This document shows, piece by piece, positions 1 through 8,450 of a DNA stretch of 64,000 nt. Each line of letters opens with the position of its first letter. Position 1 is the stretch's first letter. This DNA is from Clostridium sp. AM30-24 (GTDB lineage: Bacteria > Bacillota > Clostridia > Lachnospirales > Lachnospiraceae). Under the pieces are notes generated by a model. It was not told the origin of the DNA, did no database searches, and saw nothing but the letters and a program-made list of their open reading frames with translations. The position numbers and the translations under genes are program-made. The stretch covers positions 186,001 to 250,000 of the forward strand of contig NZ_QUJB01000001.1 of NCBI RefSeq assembly GCF_003480435.1. Direction: 5' to 3'.

Positions 1-410
1 AGCGCCTTGGCATGGAATTCGAGGATAAAGGCTGTCTGGTTGCTATGCTTAACTGGTGGCTGATGGCTTGGGATATGAACCCAGCATGGAAAGGTGGCCA
101 CGGCGGTGGTGAGGAAACAGCTGCGATTCTTGGAATTGATCCATCTTTAGTTGATAAGAGTGAGATAGGTGGTGAACTCCAGTTTAAGCACCTGTCTGAT
201 AATCTGAAGACAACCGGTTTCCGTTCTGTTGAGTATAAGGGAGTTACCGTTGAGATTCTCCGCAAAACTCCGCATGTTACAGACAACGGATGGATTGGAC
301 CGGATCATCCGAGTACCGCTACAGAAGAGTGGGGCAAGGAAATGCTCGAGACCACAGCAAACTATATTGTTGATTTCATGGAAGAGTTCAAGAAAGTTAA
401 ACTTTCATAA
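1..410 (+). CDS. Creatininase-family amidohydrolase, C-terminal part (cut by window edge)
   Basis: The reading frame is open from base 3, so the start lies outside the window and only about 135 C-terminal residues are visible. The stretch GHGGGEET near residue 30 of the visible part matches the creatininase-family signature, where a His and a Glu help bind the metal pair. The family hydrolyses cyclic or linear amides such as creatinine or formamides in cofactor pathways; which substrate applies here cannot be told. The gene ends 87 bases before a convergent terminator shared with the reverse-strand glutamine synthetase. Family assignment is good, specific function unknown. Confidence 0.7.
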   Translation, partial: RLGMEFEDKGCLVAMLNWWLMAWDMNPAWKGGHGGGEETAAILGIDPSLVDKSEIGGELQFKHLSDNLKTTGFRSVEYKGVTVEILRKTPHVTDNGWIGPDHPSTATEEWGKEMLETTANYIVDFMEEFKKVKLS

Positions 411-496
411 AGCAATGCAAGAGTGGATAAGAACGTGACGCTGAAAATGATTGCAGCAATTTTAAATGCAAATGGCGCATAGTAAAATATGATACG

Positions 497-538
497 AAAA
501 GACCGCCGGTCCAGATTTCTCTGGTAACCGGCGGTCTT
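497..538 (-). terminator. Intrinsic terminator of glnN (possibly bidirectional)
   Basis: A 10-bp perfect inverted repeat (GACCGCCGGT at 501-510 with ACCGGCGGTC at 527-536) has an inner CAGA/TCTG stem. On the reverse strand it is followed by TTTTCG, just past the glutamine synthetase stop. On the forward strand the tail is only TTCCC, so termination of the creatininase gene there would be weaker. Confidence 0.75.
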
Positions 539-555
539 CCCTATGAGCAAAACAA

Positions 556-2655
556 TTAAATGTAGAAGAGCAATGCATCGTATGTCGGATACGGGAGATA
601 ATCCTCCGGGATCAGGACTTCCGCATCGTTGACAGCCAGACGGATCGTTTCCATCTCGGCAAGGAGCGTGTCATGGTAGTAAGTACCAGCCTTTAAGTAG
701 TCATCCATGCCTTCCGCGGTACCGATCATATCCTTTAAGGTATCAAGCTCATCAGAGATCGTATCTGCGAGTCCGGAGAGCTTTGTGATCAGCTTTTCTT
801 CCGCCTTTGTTGTAATGCCAGGAACAAGCTCTTTCTTGGTGCTGCCTGTGCATGCGAGATCATTTACATAGGAGAACAGAGACGGAAGGAAGTCTTTCTG
901 TACCATTTCCTCCATAGTCTTAGCCTCGATATGGATCGTTTTTGCGTAATCCTCAAGAAGGATCTCGTAACGGGAGAAGAGTTCTTCTTTTGTCAATACA
1001 TGATGCTTTGTGAAAAGCTCGATGTTCTTTTCAGCAATTAAATGCGGAAGAGCCTCCGGTGTTGATTTCAGGTTCGGGAGTCCGCGTTTCTTGGCTTCCG
1101 CTAACCACTCATCGGTATATCCGTTGCCGTTGAAAATGATCCTTGCATGGTCTGTGAAGGTATCCTTTAAAAGCTTGTGGATCGCCGAATCAAGCTCTGA
1201 GCCAGTAAGCCCTTCTAAGACCTTGCAGAAGCCTGCGAGAGACTCTGCAACTGCTGTATTTAAGATCACGTTCGGACCTGACAGGGAGAGAGAGGAGCCT
1301 GGCATACGGAACTCAAACTTATTTCCTGTGAAGGCGAACGGTGATGTACGGTTACGGTCTGTGTTATCTTTTGTGAAGTGCGGGAGTACCTTCGGGCCGA
1401 TGGACATCTGAACGGCACCCTTTCCTTCGAAATATGTTTCGGATTTAATGGAATCGACAACAGCTTCCAACTCTTCACCTAAGAACATGGAAACGACTGC
1501 AGGCGGTGCCTCGTTTGCTCCGAGACGGTGATCGTTTCCGGCTGTTGCAACGGAGATTCTTAAAAGATCCGCATAATCATCAACAGCTTCCACAACGGCT
1601 GCCAAAAACAGTAAGAACTGTGTGTTTTCTGCCGGTGTCTTTCCAGGATTCAGAAGATTTTCACCGGTATCCGTGGAGAGTGCCCAGTTGTTGTGTTTTC
1701 CACTTCCGTTGATTCCTTCGAACGGTTTCTCATGGAGCAGGCACGCAAGGCCATGGCGGTCAGCAACCTTCTTCATCATCTCCATAACGAGCTGGTTGTG
1801 GTCAACAGCAACATTGACGGTTTCAAAGACAGGAGCAAGCTCATGCTGTGCAGGAGCAACCTCGTTGTGTTCTGTCTTTGCCGGGATTCCAAGCTTCCAG
1901 AGTTCTTCATTTAATTCTTCCATGAAGGCTTCCACTCTCGGCTTGATGGAACCAAAGTAGTGGTCATCCATTTCCTGTCCCTTCGGAGCCGGAGCACCAA
2001 ATAAGGTACGTCTGCAGAAGATCAGGTCTTTTCTTAGACGGTAGCACTCCTTGTCTACCAGAAAATATTCCTGTTCAGCGCCTACCGTAGTGTTGACGCG
2101 TTTGACATCTGTTTTTCCTAAAATGTGGAGTAAGTGGGTAGCTTCTTTGCTGACAGCTTCCATGGAGCGGAGCAGCGGAGTCTTTTTATCGAGTGCCTCG
2201 CCGCTGTAAGAACAAAAGGCAGTTGGGATACAGAGTGTATGTCCCTTGATGAATGCGAAAGAGGTAGGATCCCATGCGGTATAGCCGCGGGCTTCGAAGG
2301 TAGCGCGTAAACCGCCTGACGGAAAGCTGGAAGCGTCCGGCTCACCTTTTACGAGTTCTTTTCCGGAAAATTCCATGATCGCTTCGCCAACACCGGTCGG
2401 AGAGAGAAAACTGTCATGCTTCTCAGCGGTGATACCTGTCATCGGTTGGAACCAGTGGGTGAAATGGGTAGCGCCATGTTCCAGAGCCCATTCTTTCATG
2501 GCAACAGCTACAGAGTTTGCGACATCCAGTTCCAGATGGGAACCGCTGTTGATGGTCTTTGCAAGTGCTTTGTAGATATCCTTCGGGAGACGTGCTTTCA
2601 TTTCGGAGTCGTTGAATACAAGACTTCCATACAGTTCAGGAATGCTTTTGCTCAT
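556..2655 (-). CDS. glnN: Type III glutamine synthetase
   Basis: ATP-dependent ligation of ammonia to glutamate in the cytoplasm. At 699 residues it is the size of the large GSIII class (about 700), far longer than GlnA. Visible signatures are THWFQPMTG near residues 64-74, the active-site strand GAEQEYFL near 202-209, and NGSGKHNNW near 326-334. The start chosen is the ATG at 2655, because AAAGGAG sits a proper distance upstream; an in-frame TTG at 2673 lies upstream of that site and would leave it inside the reading frame. It is a single-gene unit with its own promoter, a strongly folded leader and its own terminator. Confidence 0.95.
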   Translation of the reverse strand: MSKSIPELYGSLVFNDSEMKARLPKDIYKALAKTINSGSHLELDVANSVAVAMKEWALEHGATHFTHWFQPMTGITAEKHDSFLSPTGVGEAIMEFSGKELVKGEPDASSFPSGGLRATFEARGYTAWDPTSFAFIKGHTLCIPTAFCSYSGEALDKKTPLLRSMEAVSKEATHLLHILGKTDVKRVNTTVGAEQEYFLVDKECYRLRKDLIFCRRTLFGAPAPKGQEMDDHYFGSIKPRVEAFMEELNEELWKLGIPAKTEHNEVAPAQHELAPVFETVNVAVDHNQLVMEMMKKVADRHGLACLLHEKPFEGINGSGKHNNWALSTDTGENLLNPGKTPAENTQFLLFLAAVVEAVDDYADLLRISVATAGNDHRLGANEAPPAVVSMFLGEELEAVVDSIKSETYFEGKGAVQMSIGPKVLPHFTKDNTDRNRTSPFAFTGNKFEFRMPGSSLSLSGPNVILNTAVAESLAGFCKVLEGLTGSELDSAIHKLLKDTFTDHARIIFNGNGYTDEWLAEAKKRGLPNLKSTPEALPHLIAEKNIELFTKHHVLTKEELFSRYEILLEDYAKTIHIEAKTMEEMVQKDFLPSLFSYVNDLACTGSTKKELVPGITTKAEEKLITKLSGLADTISDELDTLKDMIGTAEGMDDYLKAGTYYHDTLLAEMETIRLAVNDAEVLIPEDYLPYPTYDALLFYI

Positions 2656-2673
2656 AGATGTTTCTCCTTTCAA

Positions 2674-2868
2674 CTCCGCTGAGGAACTTCTTTGCTCCCC
2701 ATATGCGGGAAATCATACTGGGTTTGCCGTCTGTCCCGGGGGAGGAACAGACAGGCATTGTTTTACAGATCAAGGAAGTATGGGGTTTCAAGTATAGGGG
2801 TGGTCCGTAAAACGAGAGAAGGGCACCGGGGTGTATGTATCATGCACCCAAGCGCCCTTGCTCTTATG
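2674..2868 (-). promoter_or_regulatory. Highly structured 5' leader of glnN (four consecutive hairpins)
   Basis: Between the promoter and the ribosome binding site the reverse-strand RNA can form four successive stems. They are at 2819-2859 (AAGGGC and GGGTG arms around an 11-base loop), 2760-2813 (GTTTTACAGA with TCCGTAAAAC), 2725-2757 (a 9-bp stem extended by TGCC/GGCA) and 2698-2722 (CCCATATG with CATAcTGGG). None is followed by a convincing T-run, so control at translation or RNA stability is more likely than attenuation. It matches no riboswitch class I can name; an ANTAR-type dual hexaloop was looked for and not found. Confidence 0.6.
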
Positions 2869-2873
2869 GTGGT

Positions 2874-2903
2874 ATAATATACTCGCTTTTTGAAATTTGT
2901 CAA
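2874..2903 (-). promoter_or_regulatory. Sigma-A-type promoter of glnN
   Basis: On the reverse strand TTGACA (2898-2903) and TATTAT (2874-2879) are separated by 18 bases. Transcription would begin about 210 bases upstream of the glnN start codon. Confidence 0.7.
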
Positions 2904-3214
2904 CACATTTTTTTAAAAAAAATTTCGATCACAGACAGTGTACCTATTTATAAGGCATTTTCTGTTTTGCATGATTTTGCTGTTGCATAGTGAAACGAAA
3001 AGGTGCTTTGATCTGCTTTCGCTTTAACCATAAAAAACTTTAATAAACTGTAAAAAACACTTTACAAATCGAGAAAAATGGAATATAGTAATTCCATGTT
3101 TTTTTAGCGCAGTTAAAACCTATGAGCATTTGATCCTGCGTAAAAATAAGGTAACTGTGAAGGTACTGAACAGTTGCAAAAGAAAGTTTCATATGATGTG
3201 ATGAGTTAGACAAG
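2904..3214. other. AT-rich intergenic stretch without a recognisable gene
   Basis: This lies between the divergent glnN and pyrG promoter areas. No credible coding frame with a ribosome binding site was found. One 6-bp stem (AACTGT/ACAGTT, about 3150-3175) precedes the terminator-like hairpin at 3215. A pyrG promoter must lie here or just downstream, but I could not identify it with confidence. Confidence 0.4.
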
Positions 3215-3249
3215 GGTGTCAGAGTCTTAGTACTTCTGTCACCTTTTTT
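3215..3249 (+). terminator. Terminator-like hairpin in the pyrG leader (possible attenuator)
   Basis: GGTGtCAGA (3215-3223) pairs with TCTGtCACC (3235-3243) and is followed by TTTTTT (3244-3249), about 145 bases before pyrG and in the same direction. A small alternative hairpin at 3209-3220 (GAC, loop AAGGGT, GTC) overlaps the left arm and could compete with it. In Bacillus, pyrG is controlled by attenuation through poly-G addition at low CTP, but the pyrimidine motif of that mechanism is not visible here. Confidence 0.6.
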
Positions 3250-3392
3250 ACTTGAAAGTGTCGTCCGGCGGCAGGCATCCGGTGTACTTACACGCAGATG
3301 CAGAAGTGCCAAAGGCACGGAGCAGCCGGCTTCCCGCATATATGAAACAGGATTTCCCCACACTAACAGTAATATAGACTTGGAGGTAAGGT

Positions 3393-5141
3393 ATGGCAGT
3401 TAAATACGTATTCGTCACGGGAGGCGTTGTCTCCGGGCTCGGCAAAGGTATTACAGCCGCATCCCTTGGACGTCTCTTAAAAGCAAGAGGTTTTCAGGTA
3501 ACGATGCAGAAGTTTGATCCTTATATCAACATCGATCCGGGTACCATGAATCCGATCCAGCATGGAGAGGTGTTCGTCACAGATGATGGAACAGAGACCG
3601 ACCTGGACCTTGGACATTATGAACGATTTATTGATGAAAGCCTTGATAAGAATTCCAACGTAACCACCGGAAAGATCTACTGGACGGTTCTTCAGAAAGA
3701 ACGCCACGGTGATTTTGGCGGAGGTACCGTACAGGTAATTCCCCACATCACAAATGAGATCAAGGCAAGATTTTACCGCGCGAAATCTCCGGACGAAGAC
3801 CGCATCGCGATCATCGAGGTCGGTGGAACCGTCGGCGATATCGAGAGCCAGCCGTTCTTAGAGGCAATCCGTCAGTTTCGTCACGAGATTGGACTTCAGA
3901 ATTCTGTCCTGATCCATGTAACACTTGTTCCATATTTAAAGGCATCTGGTGAATTAAAGACGAAACCGACCCAGCAGAGCGTCAAAGCCCTTCAGGGAAT
4001 GGGAATCACCCCGGATGTGATCGTTTGCCGGACCGAGGTCCCGCTTGAGGACGGGATCGAGAGTAAGATCGCGTTATTCTGCAATGTTCCGGAGGATCAT
4101 GTTCTCCAGAATCTGGATGTTGAATATTTATACGAAGCTCCACTCGCAATGGAGAAAGAGCGTCTGGCCCATGTAGTCTGCGAGTGCTTAAATCTTCCGT
4201 GTCCGGAGCCACAGCTCGGCGACTGGAAGCAGATGGTAGATGCATTAAAGAATCCGACAAACGAAGTTACCATCGCTCTGGTAGGAAAGTATATCCAGCT
4301 GCATGACGCATACCTCAGCGTTATGGAGGCGTTAAAACATGGCGGGATCGCAAACCGCACCAAGGTATCCATCAAATGGGTGGATTCTGAATTCTTAAAA
4401 CCGGGATCTCTGGATGATACCTTCGCAGGCGTGGACGGCATCATCATTCCGGGCGGTTTTGGTTCCAGAGGAACCGAGGGCATGATCCTTGCTGCGAACT
4501 ATGCGAGAGAGAATAAGATCCCGTTCCTCGGAATCTGTCTCGGCATGCAGATGGCTATGGTGGCATTCGCGAGAAACGTGCTGGGCTACGCGGATGCAAA
4601 CAGCTCCGAATTAAATCCCGATACAACTCATCCGGTCGTTGACCTGATGCCGGATCAGAACGGTGTGGAGAATCTTGGCGGAACATTACGTCTCGGTTCC
4701 TACCCGTGTGTGCTTGACAAGAAATCCAAAGCATATTCACTCTATGGCACAGATATGATTCAGGAACGTCACAGACATCGTTTCGAGATCAACAATGATT
4801 ACCGCGATGACTTCACCTCTCACGGAATGATGATTTCCGGACAGTCTCCGGACGGTCATATCGTTGAGATGATAGAGCTTCCGGAGCATCCATTCTATGT
4901 AGGCATTCAGGCACATCCGGAATTTAAATCAAGACCGAACCATGCACATCCGCTTTTTGCAGGCTTTGTTGAGAGTGCGGAGGAGCAGGGAGTGCTCAGA
5001 CGTGCGAAAAAGCTTCTCATGAAGCGGAATCATCTGTCTGAATCGGAAGCTCACCGCTATCTCCAGAAGACAAGTATGGATACAGGACGGACCATGGCAG
5101 AGAGTGCCCATATGGTCACCATGCTGATCCAGGAAGATTAA
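3393..5141 (+). CDS. pyrG: CTP synthase with a C-terminal ANTAR-like domain
   Basis: Makes CTP from UTP, ATP and glutamine. The amidoligase domain starts with [12 protein letters not shown] near residues 8-19. The glutaminase domain has its nucleophile in GICLG (Cys382) and the His/Glu pair in AHPE near 508-510. The usual enzyme ends at about 535-540 residues; this one has 582. The extra tail, about residues 528-582 (bases 4974-5138), carries [20 protein letters not shown] and [10 protein letters not shown]. This is the pattern of the ANTAR RNA-binding domain found at the end of antitermination response regulators. The site GGAGG precedes the ATG. A terminator-like hairpin in the leader fits possible self-regulation (inference). 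dapL follows 38 bases downstream. Confidence 0.95.
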   Translation: MAVKYVFVTGGVVSGLGKGITAASLGRLLKARGFQVTMQKFDPYINIDPGTMNPIQHGEVFVTDDGTETDLDLGHYERFIDESLDKNSNVTTGKIYWTVLQKERHGDFGGGTVQVIPHITNEIKARFYRAKSPDEDRIAIIEVGGTVGDIESQPFLEAIRQFRHEIGLQNSVLIHVTLVPYLKASGELKTKPTQQSVKALQGMGITPDVIVCRTEVPLEDGIESKIALFCNVPEDHVLQNLDVEYLYEAPLAMEKERLAHVVCECLNLPCPEPQLGDWKQMVDALKNPTNEVTIALVGKYIQLHDAYLSVMEALKHGGIANRTKVSIKWVDSEFLKPGSLDDTFAGVDGIIIPGGFGSRGTEGMILAANYARENKIPFLGICLGMQMAMVAFARNVLGYADANSSELNPDTTHPVVDLMPDQNGVENLGGTLRLGSYPCVLDKKSKAYSLYGTDMIQERHRHRFEINNDYRDDFTSHGMMISGQSPDGHIVEMIELPEHPFYVGIQAHPEFKSRPNHAHPLFAGFVESAEEQGVLRRAKKLLMKRNHLSESEAHRYLQKTSMDTGRTMAESAHMVTMLIQED

Positions 5142-5179
5142 TGAGTGCGTGCATTTACAGAAAGAAAGGATTTGATAAC

Positions 5180-6394
5180 ATGTTTAAAGTCAATGAAAAT
5201 TTTGCCAAGCTGCCGGGCAGCTATTTGTTCGCGAATATTGCAAAGAGAGTGTCTGCATTTCAGGCAGAGCACCCGGAAAAGGAGATCATCCGTCTCGGGA
5301 TCGGTGATGTGACACAGCCGATCGCCCCGGCGATCATTGAAGCTATGCACAAAGCAGTTGACGAGATGGGTCATGCCGAGACCTTCCACGGATATGCTCC
5401 GGAGCAGGGCTATGAATTTTTGAGAAGTATTATCGCAAAAGAGGATTTTCAGGCAAACGGCTGCGACATTTCCGCCGACGAGATCTTTATTTCCGACGGC
5501 GCAAAGTGTGACTGCGGAAACATTCAGGAATTGTTCTCCTTAGACAGTGTTGTCGCTGTGTGTGACCCGGTATACCCGGTCTATGTGGATTCTAATGTTA
5601 TGGCAGGCCGCAGCGGTCTTTACAACAGCGAGACCAGCCGCTTCGACAAGATTGTTTACATGCCGTGTACAGCTGATAATGGATTTCTTCCGGAGTTCCC
5701 GAAGGAACATGTGGACGTGATCTATCTCTGCTTCCCAAATAACCCGACCGGTGAGGCGATCAAGAAGGTAGATCTTCAGGCATGGGTGGACTATGCAAAT
5801 AAGAATGGCGCTGTCATTATCTTCGATGCCGCTTACGAGGCATATATCACAGAAGAAGGAATCCCACACTCCATCTATGAGTGCGAGGGCGCAAAGACCT
5901 GTGCCATCGAGTTGCGCAGCTTTTCCAAGAAGGCCGGCTTTACCGGCATGCGTCTCGGATTTGCTGTAATTCCGAAGGATTTAAAGTGCGGTGATGTAAG
6001 CTTAAACGCCATGTGGATGCGCCGTCAGGGTTCCAAATACAACGGAACTCCATATATCATCCAGCGCGCAGGTGAGGCTGTATACTCTCCGGAGGGAAAG
6101 ACACAGGTCGCTGAGCAGATCGCGCGCTACATGAAAAACGCAAAGACGATCTATACAGGCTTAAAGGACGCAGGCTTTACCGTATATGGCGGTGTAAACT
6201 CCCCGTATATCTGGTTAAAGACCCCGAACGACATGAAGTCCTGGGATTTCTTTGATTATCTGTTAAACAATGCCGGTATCGTGGGCACTCCTGGTGCAGG
6301 ATTTGGTCCGTCCGGAGAGGGATATTTCCGGATCACTGCTTTCGGAACTTACGAAAATTCTTTAAAAGCACTTGACAGAATCAAAAATCTCTGA
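5180..6394 (+). CDS. dapL: LL-diaminopimelate aminotransferase
   Basis: A fold-type I PLP enzyme converting tetrahydrodipicolinate plus glutamate directly to LL-diaminopimelate, for lysine and peptidoglycan. At 404 residues it is the family's normal length. SFSKKAGF near 247-254 holds the PLP lysine (Lys250), and the N-terminal part (residues about 3-15, NENFAKLPGSYLF) is typical of DapL. The ATG at 5180 is chosen because GAAAGGA lies 9 bases upstream; an ATG at 5141 has no ribosome site and overlaps the pyrG stop. It is probably co-transcribed with pyrG. Confidence 0.93.
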   Translation: MFKVNENFAKLPGSYLFANIAKRVSAFQAEHPEKEIIRLGIGDVTQPIAPAIIEAMHKAVDEMGHAETFHGYAPEQGYEFLRSIIAKEDFQANGCDISADEIFISDGAKCDCGNIQELFSLDSVVAVCDPVYPVYVDSNVMAGRSGLYNSETSRFDKIVYMPCTADNGFLPEFPKEHVDVIYLCFPNNPTGEAIKKVDLQAWVDYANKNGAVIIFDAAYEAYITEEGIPHSIYECEGAKTCAIELRSFSKKAGFTGMRLGFAVIPKDLKCGDVSLNAMWMRRQGSKYNGTPYIIQRAGEAVYSPEGKTQVAEQIARYMKNAKTIYTGLKDAGFTVYGGVNSPYIWLKTPNDMKSWDFFDYLLNNAGIVGTPGAGFGPSGEGYFRITAFGTYENSLKALDRIKNL

Positions 6395-6400
6395 TAAAAC
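6372..6400 (+). promoter_or_regulatory. Promoter for the aspS-gatCAB T-box transcript, inside the dapL end
   Basis: TTGACA (6372-6377) and TAAAAC (6395-6400) are 17 bases apart. The -10 box begins one base after the dapL stop codon, and the transcript would start just ahead of the T-box stem I. Confidence 0.6.
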
Positions 6401-6427
6401 ATAAAACATCAAAAAGATATCAAACAA

Positions 6428-6722
6428 AGGCGTTGAAGGAAACTCCCTTTCGAAAGACTTTACAGAGAACCGTGTGACAGCTGAGAGCATGGAAGAAACG
6501 AGAAAGGCGGGAACGCTCCGGAGCCGGCTGCTCGAAGATCGGATACGATGGTAGGACAGCACGCAAGCCGCACGTTACGCGGCCGAGTCGTTAGGATGAT
6601 GGTCCGACAGCGAAAGCGGCGACTCATGAGTGGCATGGAAATGCAATGCGGGTGGTACCGCGGGTGATATAGATCCCGTCCCGGAGAATGATGAAAGCAA
6701 GATTCTCCGGGGCGGGATTTTT
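6428..6722 (+). promoter_or_regulatory. T-box leader with an AAC (Asn) specifier
   Basis: The T-box sequence TGGTACCGCGG is at 6653-6663, an AGAGAACC motif is in stem I, and a terminator (ATCCCG...GGAGAAT with ATTCTCC...GCGGGAT plus T-run) runs from 6673 to 6722. Aligning it with the thrS T-box in this window (specifier ACC, six bases, GAG) puts AAC at 6512-6514 in the specifier position, again six bases before GAG. That means it senses uncharged tRNA-Asn, although the first gene is an aspartyl-tRNA synthetase. The result fits an operon that makes Asn-tRNA indirectly. Confidence 0.9.
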
Positions 6723-6789
6723 GCTGTTACAGTAACTTTTTTGATTACTTTGAAAGCCTCAATTACCCCACAGATTTAGGAGGAACAAG

Positions 6790-8124
6790 ATGATGGAGTT
6801 TGTAACAGGATTAGAAGAAAGAAAAGTAAAGACTCTTGAAGAGCTGGAAAGAGAAGAGCCCGTCGGCAGTGAAGTTACCGTTGAAGGTATGGTACACAGT
6901 ATCCGCGATATGGGAGAGATTTCCTTCGTGATCTTAAGAAGCCGTGATGGCCTTTTACAGACGGTGATCCAGGCGGGAACCGGAAAGGAGGTCCTCTCCG
7001 AGATCCGTGAAGGTCAGGCAGTCCGCGTGACTGGAACTGTTTTCAAGGAAGAGCGCGCACCCCACGGAATTGAGATCCATCTTGCCGATGCAAGGATCCT
7101 TTCAAAACCGGAAGAGCCGATGCCAATTGCCATCGACAAGTGGAAACTTCCGACATCTCTGGAGGCAAACTTAAACCGCCGCGCCATCGCATTGAGAAAT
7201 GTCCGCGAGCGAGCGAAATTCCGCATCCAGGAAGGTATCTGCCGCGGCTTCCGCGAGTTTATGACAAGCCAGGGCTTCACCGAGATCCATACCCCGAAGA
7301 TCGGCGCAAAATCCGCAGAGGGCGGTGCGAACCTCTTTAAGCTCCAGTACTTCCACAGACCGGCAGTTCTGGCGCAGAGCCCGCAGTTCTACAAACAGAT
7401 GATGGTCGGCGTGTTCGACAGAGTCTTTGAGACCGGTCCGGTGTTCCGTGCAGAGAAGCACAACACAAAGAGACATTTAAACGAGTACACAAGCCTTGAT
7501 TTTGAGATGGGCTTCATCGACAGCTTCATGGATATCTGCAAGATGGAGACAGCGATGCTGCAGTACGTGGTAGAACTTCTGAAGAAAGACTACGCGAAGG
7601 AGGTCGCCCTGTTAAAGATCGAACTTCCGAACGTGGAAAAAATCCCATTCGTCCGCTTCGATGAAGCGAAACGGCTGATCGCTGAAAAGTATGACAGACA
7701 GATCAGAAGCCCACATGACTTAGAGCCGGAGGAAGAGGCGCTGATCAGCGAGTACTTCAAATCTGAGTACGGCGCAGATTTTGTTTTCGTTACCCACTAT
7801 CCGTCAAAGAAACGTCCGTTCTATGCGATGGACGATCCGGAGAACAAGGAATTCACCTTAAGCTTCGACCTTTTATTCCGCGGTCTTGAGATCACCACAG
7901 GCGGTCAGCGGATCCATGATTACGAGACGCTCTTAAAGAAGATCGAGGAGAAAGGCATGGACACGGAGGGGATGGAAGATTATCTCGACTGCTTCAAGTA
8001 CGGAATGCCGCCCCACGGTGGTCTTGGAATCGGTCTGGAGCGCCTGACCATGAAGATGATCGGTGAGGATAATGTCCGTGAGGCGTGCCTGTTCCCGAGA
8101 GATATGACAAGATTAAAACCGTGA
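6790..8124 (+). CDS. aspS: Archaeal-type (probably non-discriminating) aspartyl-tRNA synthetase
   Basis: A class II synthetase of 444 residues, about 150 shorter than bacterial AspRS and lacking its large inserted domain. It has an N-terminal OB-fold for the anticodon, motif 2 (FETGPVFRAEKHNT) and motif 3 (GLGIGLERLTM). Such enzymes charge both tRNA-Asp and tRNA-Asn; the downstream amidotransferase then converts Asp-tRNA-Asn to Asn-tRNA-Asn. The Asn-specific T-box upstream supports this. TTAGGAGG precedes two adjacent ATG codons (6790 and 6793). Non-discriminating specificity is inferred from context. Confidence 0.9.
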   Translation: MMEFVTGLEERKVKTLEELEREEPVGSEVTVEGMVHSIRDMGEISFVILRSRDGLLQTVIQAGTGKEVLSEIREGQAVRVTGTVFKEERAPHGIEIHLADARILSKPEEPMPIAIDKWKLPTSLEANLNRRAIALRNVRERAKFRIQEGICRGFREFMTSQGFTEIHTPKIGAKSAEGGANLFKLQYFHRPAVLAQSPQFYKQMMVGVFDRVFETGPVFRAEKHNTKRHLNEYTSLDFEMGFIDSFMDICKMETAMLQYVVELLKKDYAKEVALLKIELPNVEKIPFVRFDEAKRLIAEKYDRQIRSPHDLEPEEEALISEYFKSEYGADFVFVTHYPSKKRPFYAMDDPENKEFTLSFDLLFRGLEITTGGQRIHDYETLLKKIEEKGMDTEGMEDYLDCFKYGMPPHGGLGIGLERLTMKMIGEDNVREACLFPRDMTRLKP

Positions 8125-8144
8125 TAGAGAGGAAGAATTGAATT

Positions 8145-8438
8145 ATGGCAGAGATGATCACCGATAAGACGATGGATGAGATCGAGATCCTGGCAAAGCT
8201 CCATCTGACAGAAGAGGAAAAAGAGAAATCAAGACAGGATCTTCAGCAGATGCTCGATTACGTTGATATGTTAAATAGGCTGGACACTTCCGATGTGGAG
8301 CCGCTGACCCATATCTTCCCGATCAAAAATGTGTTCCGCGAGGACGTTGTTCTGGAGAGTACCCCGAGGGAAGAATTATTGAAGAATGCGCCGAAGGAAA
8401 AGGACGGTCAGTTCCTTGTTCCGAAGACCATCGGTTAG
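8145..8438 (+). CDS. gatC: Aspartyl/glutamyl-tRNA amidotransferase subunit C
   Basis: A 97-residue small subunit that stabilises GatA and couples it to GatB. LAKLHLTEEE near the N-terminus and DTSDVEPLTHI near residues 46-56 are typical. It is the second gene of the T-box operon, 20 bases after aspS; its stop codon overlaps the gatA ribosome binding site. Confidence 0.93.
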   Translation: MAEMITDKTMDEIEILAKLHLTEEEKEKSRQDLQQMLDYVDMLNRLDTSDVEPLTHIFPIKNVFREDVVLESTPREELLKNAPKEKDGQFLVPKTIG

Positions 8439-8450
8439 GAGGAGATGGAT

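Noticed and set aside
2118..2345. Many open frames antisense to glnN, glmS, smc and other large genes
   Set aside because: They lie wholly inside strongly supported genes, have no ribosome sites and show no family features.
3140..3250. Full ANTAR target (two hairpins, each with an AxxGxx hexaloop) in the pyrG leader
   Set aside because: Scanning all A..G hexamers upstream gave only one 3-bp-stem candidate (3209-3220) and no partner, so the known motif is not met.
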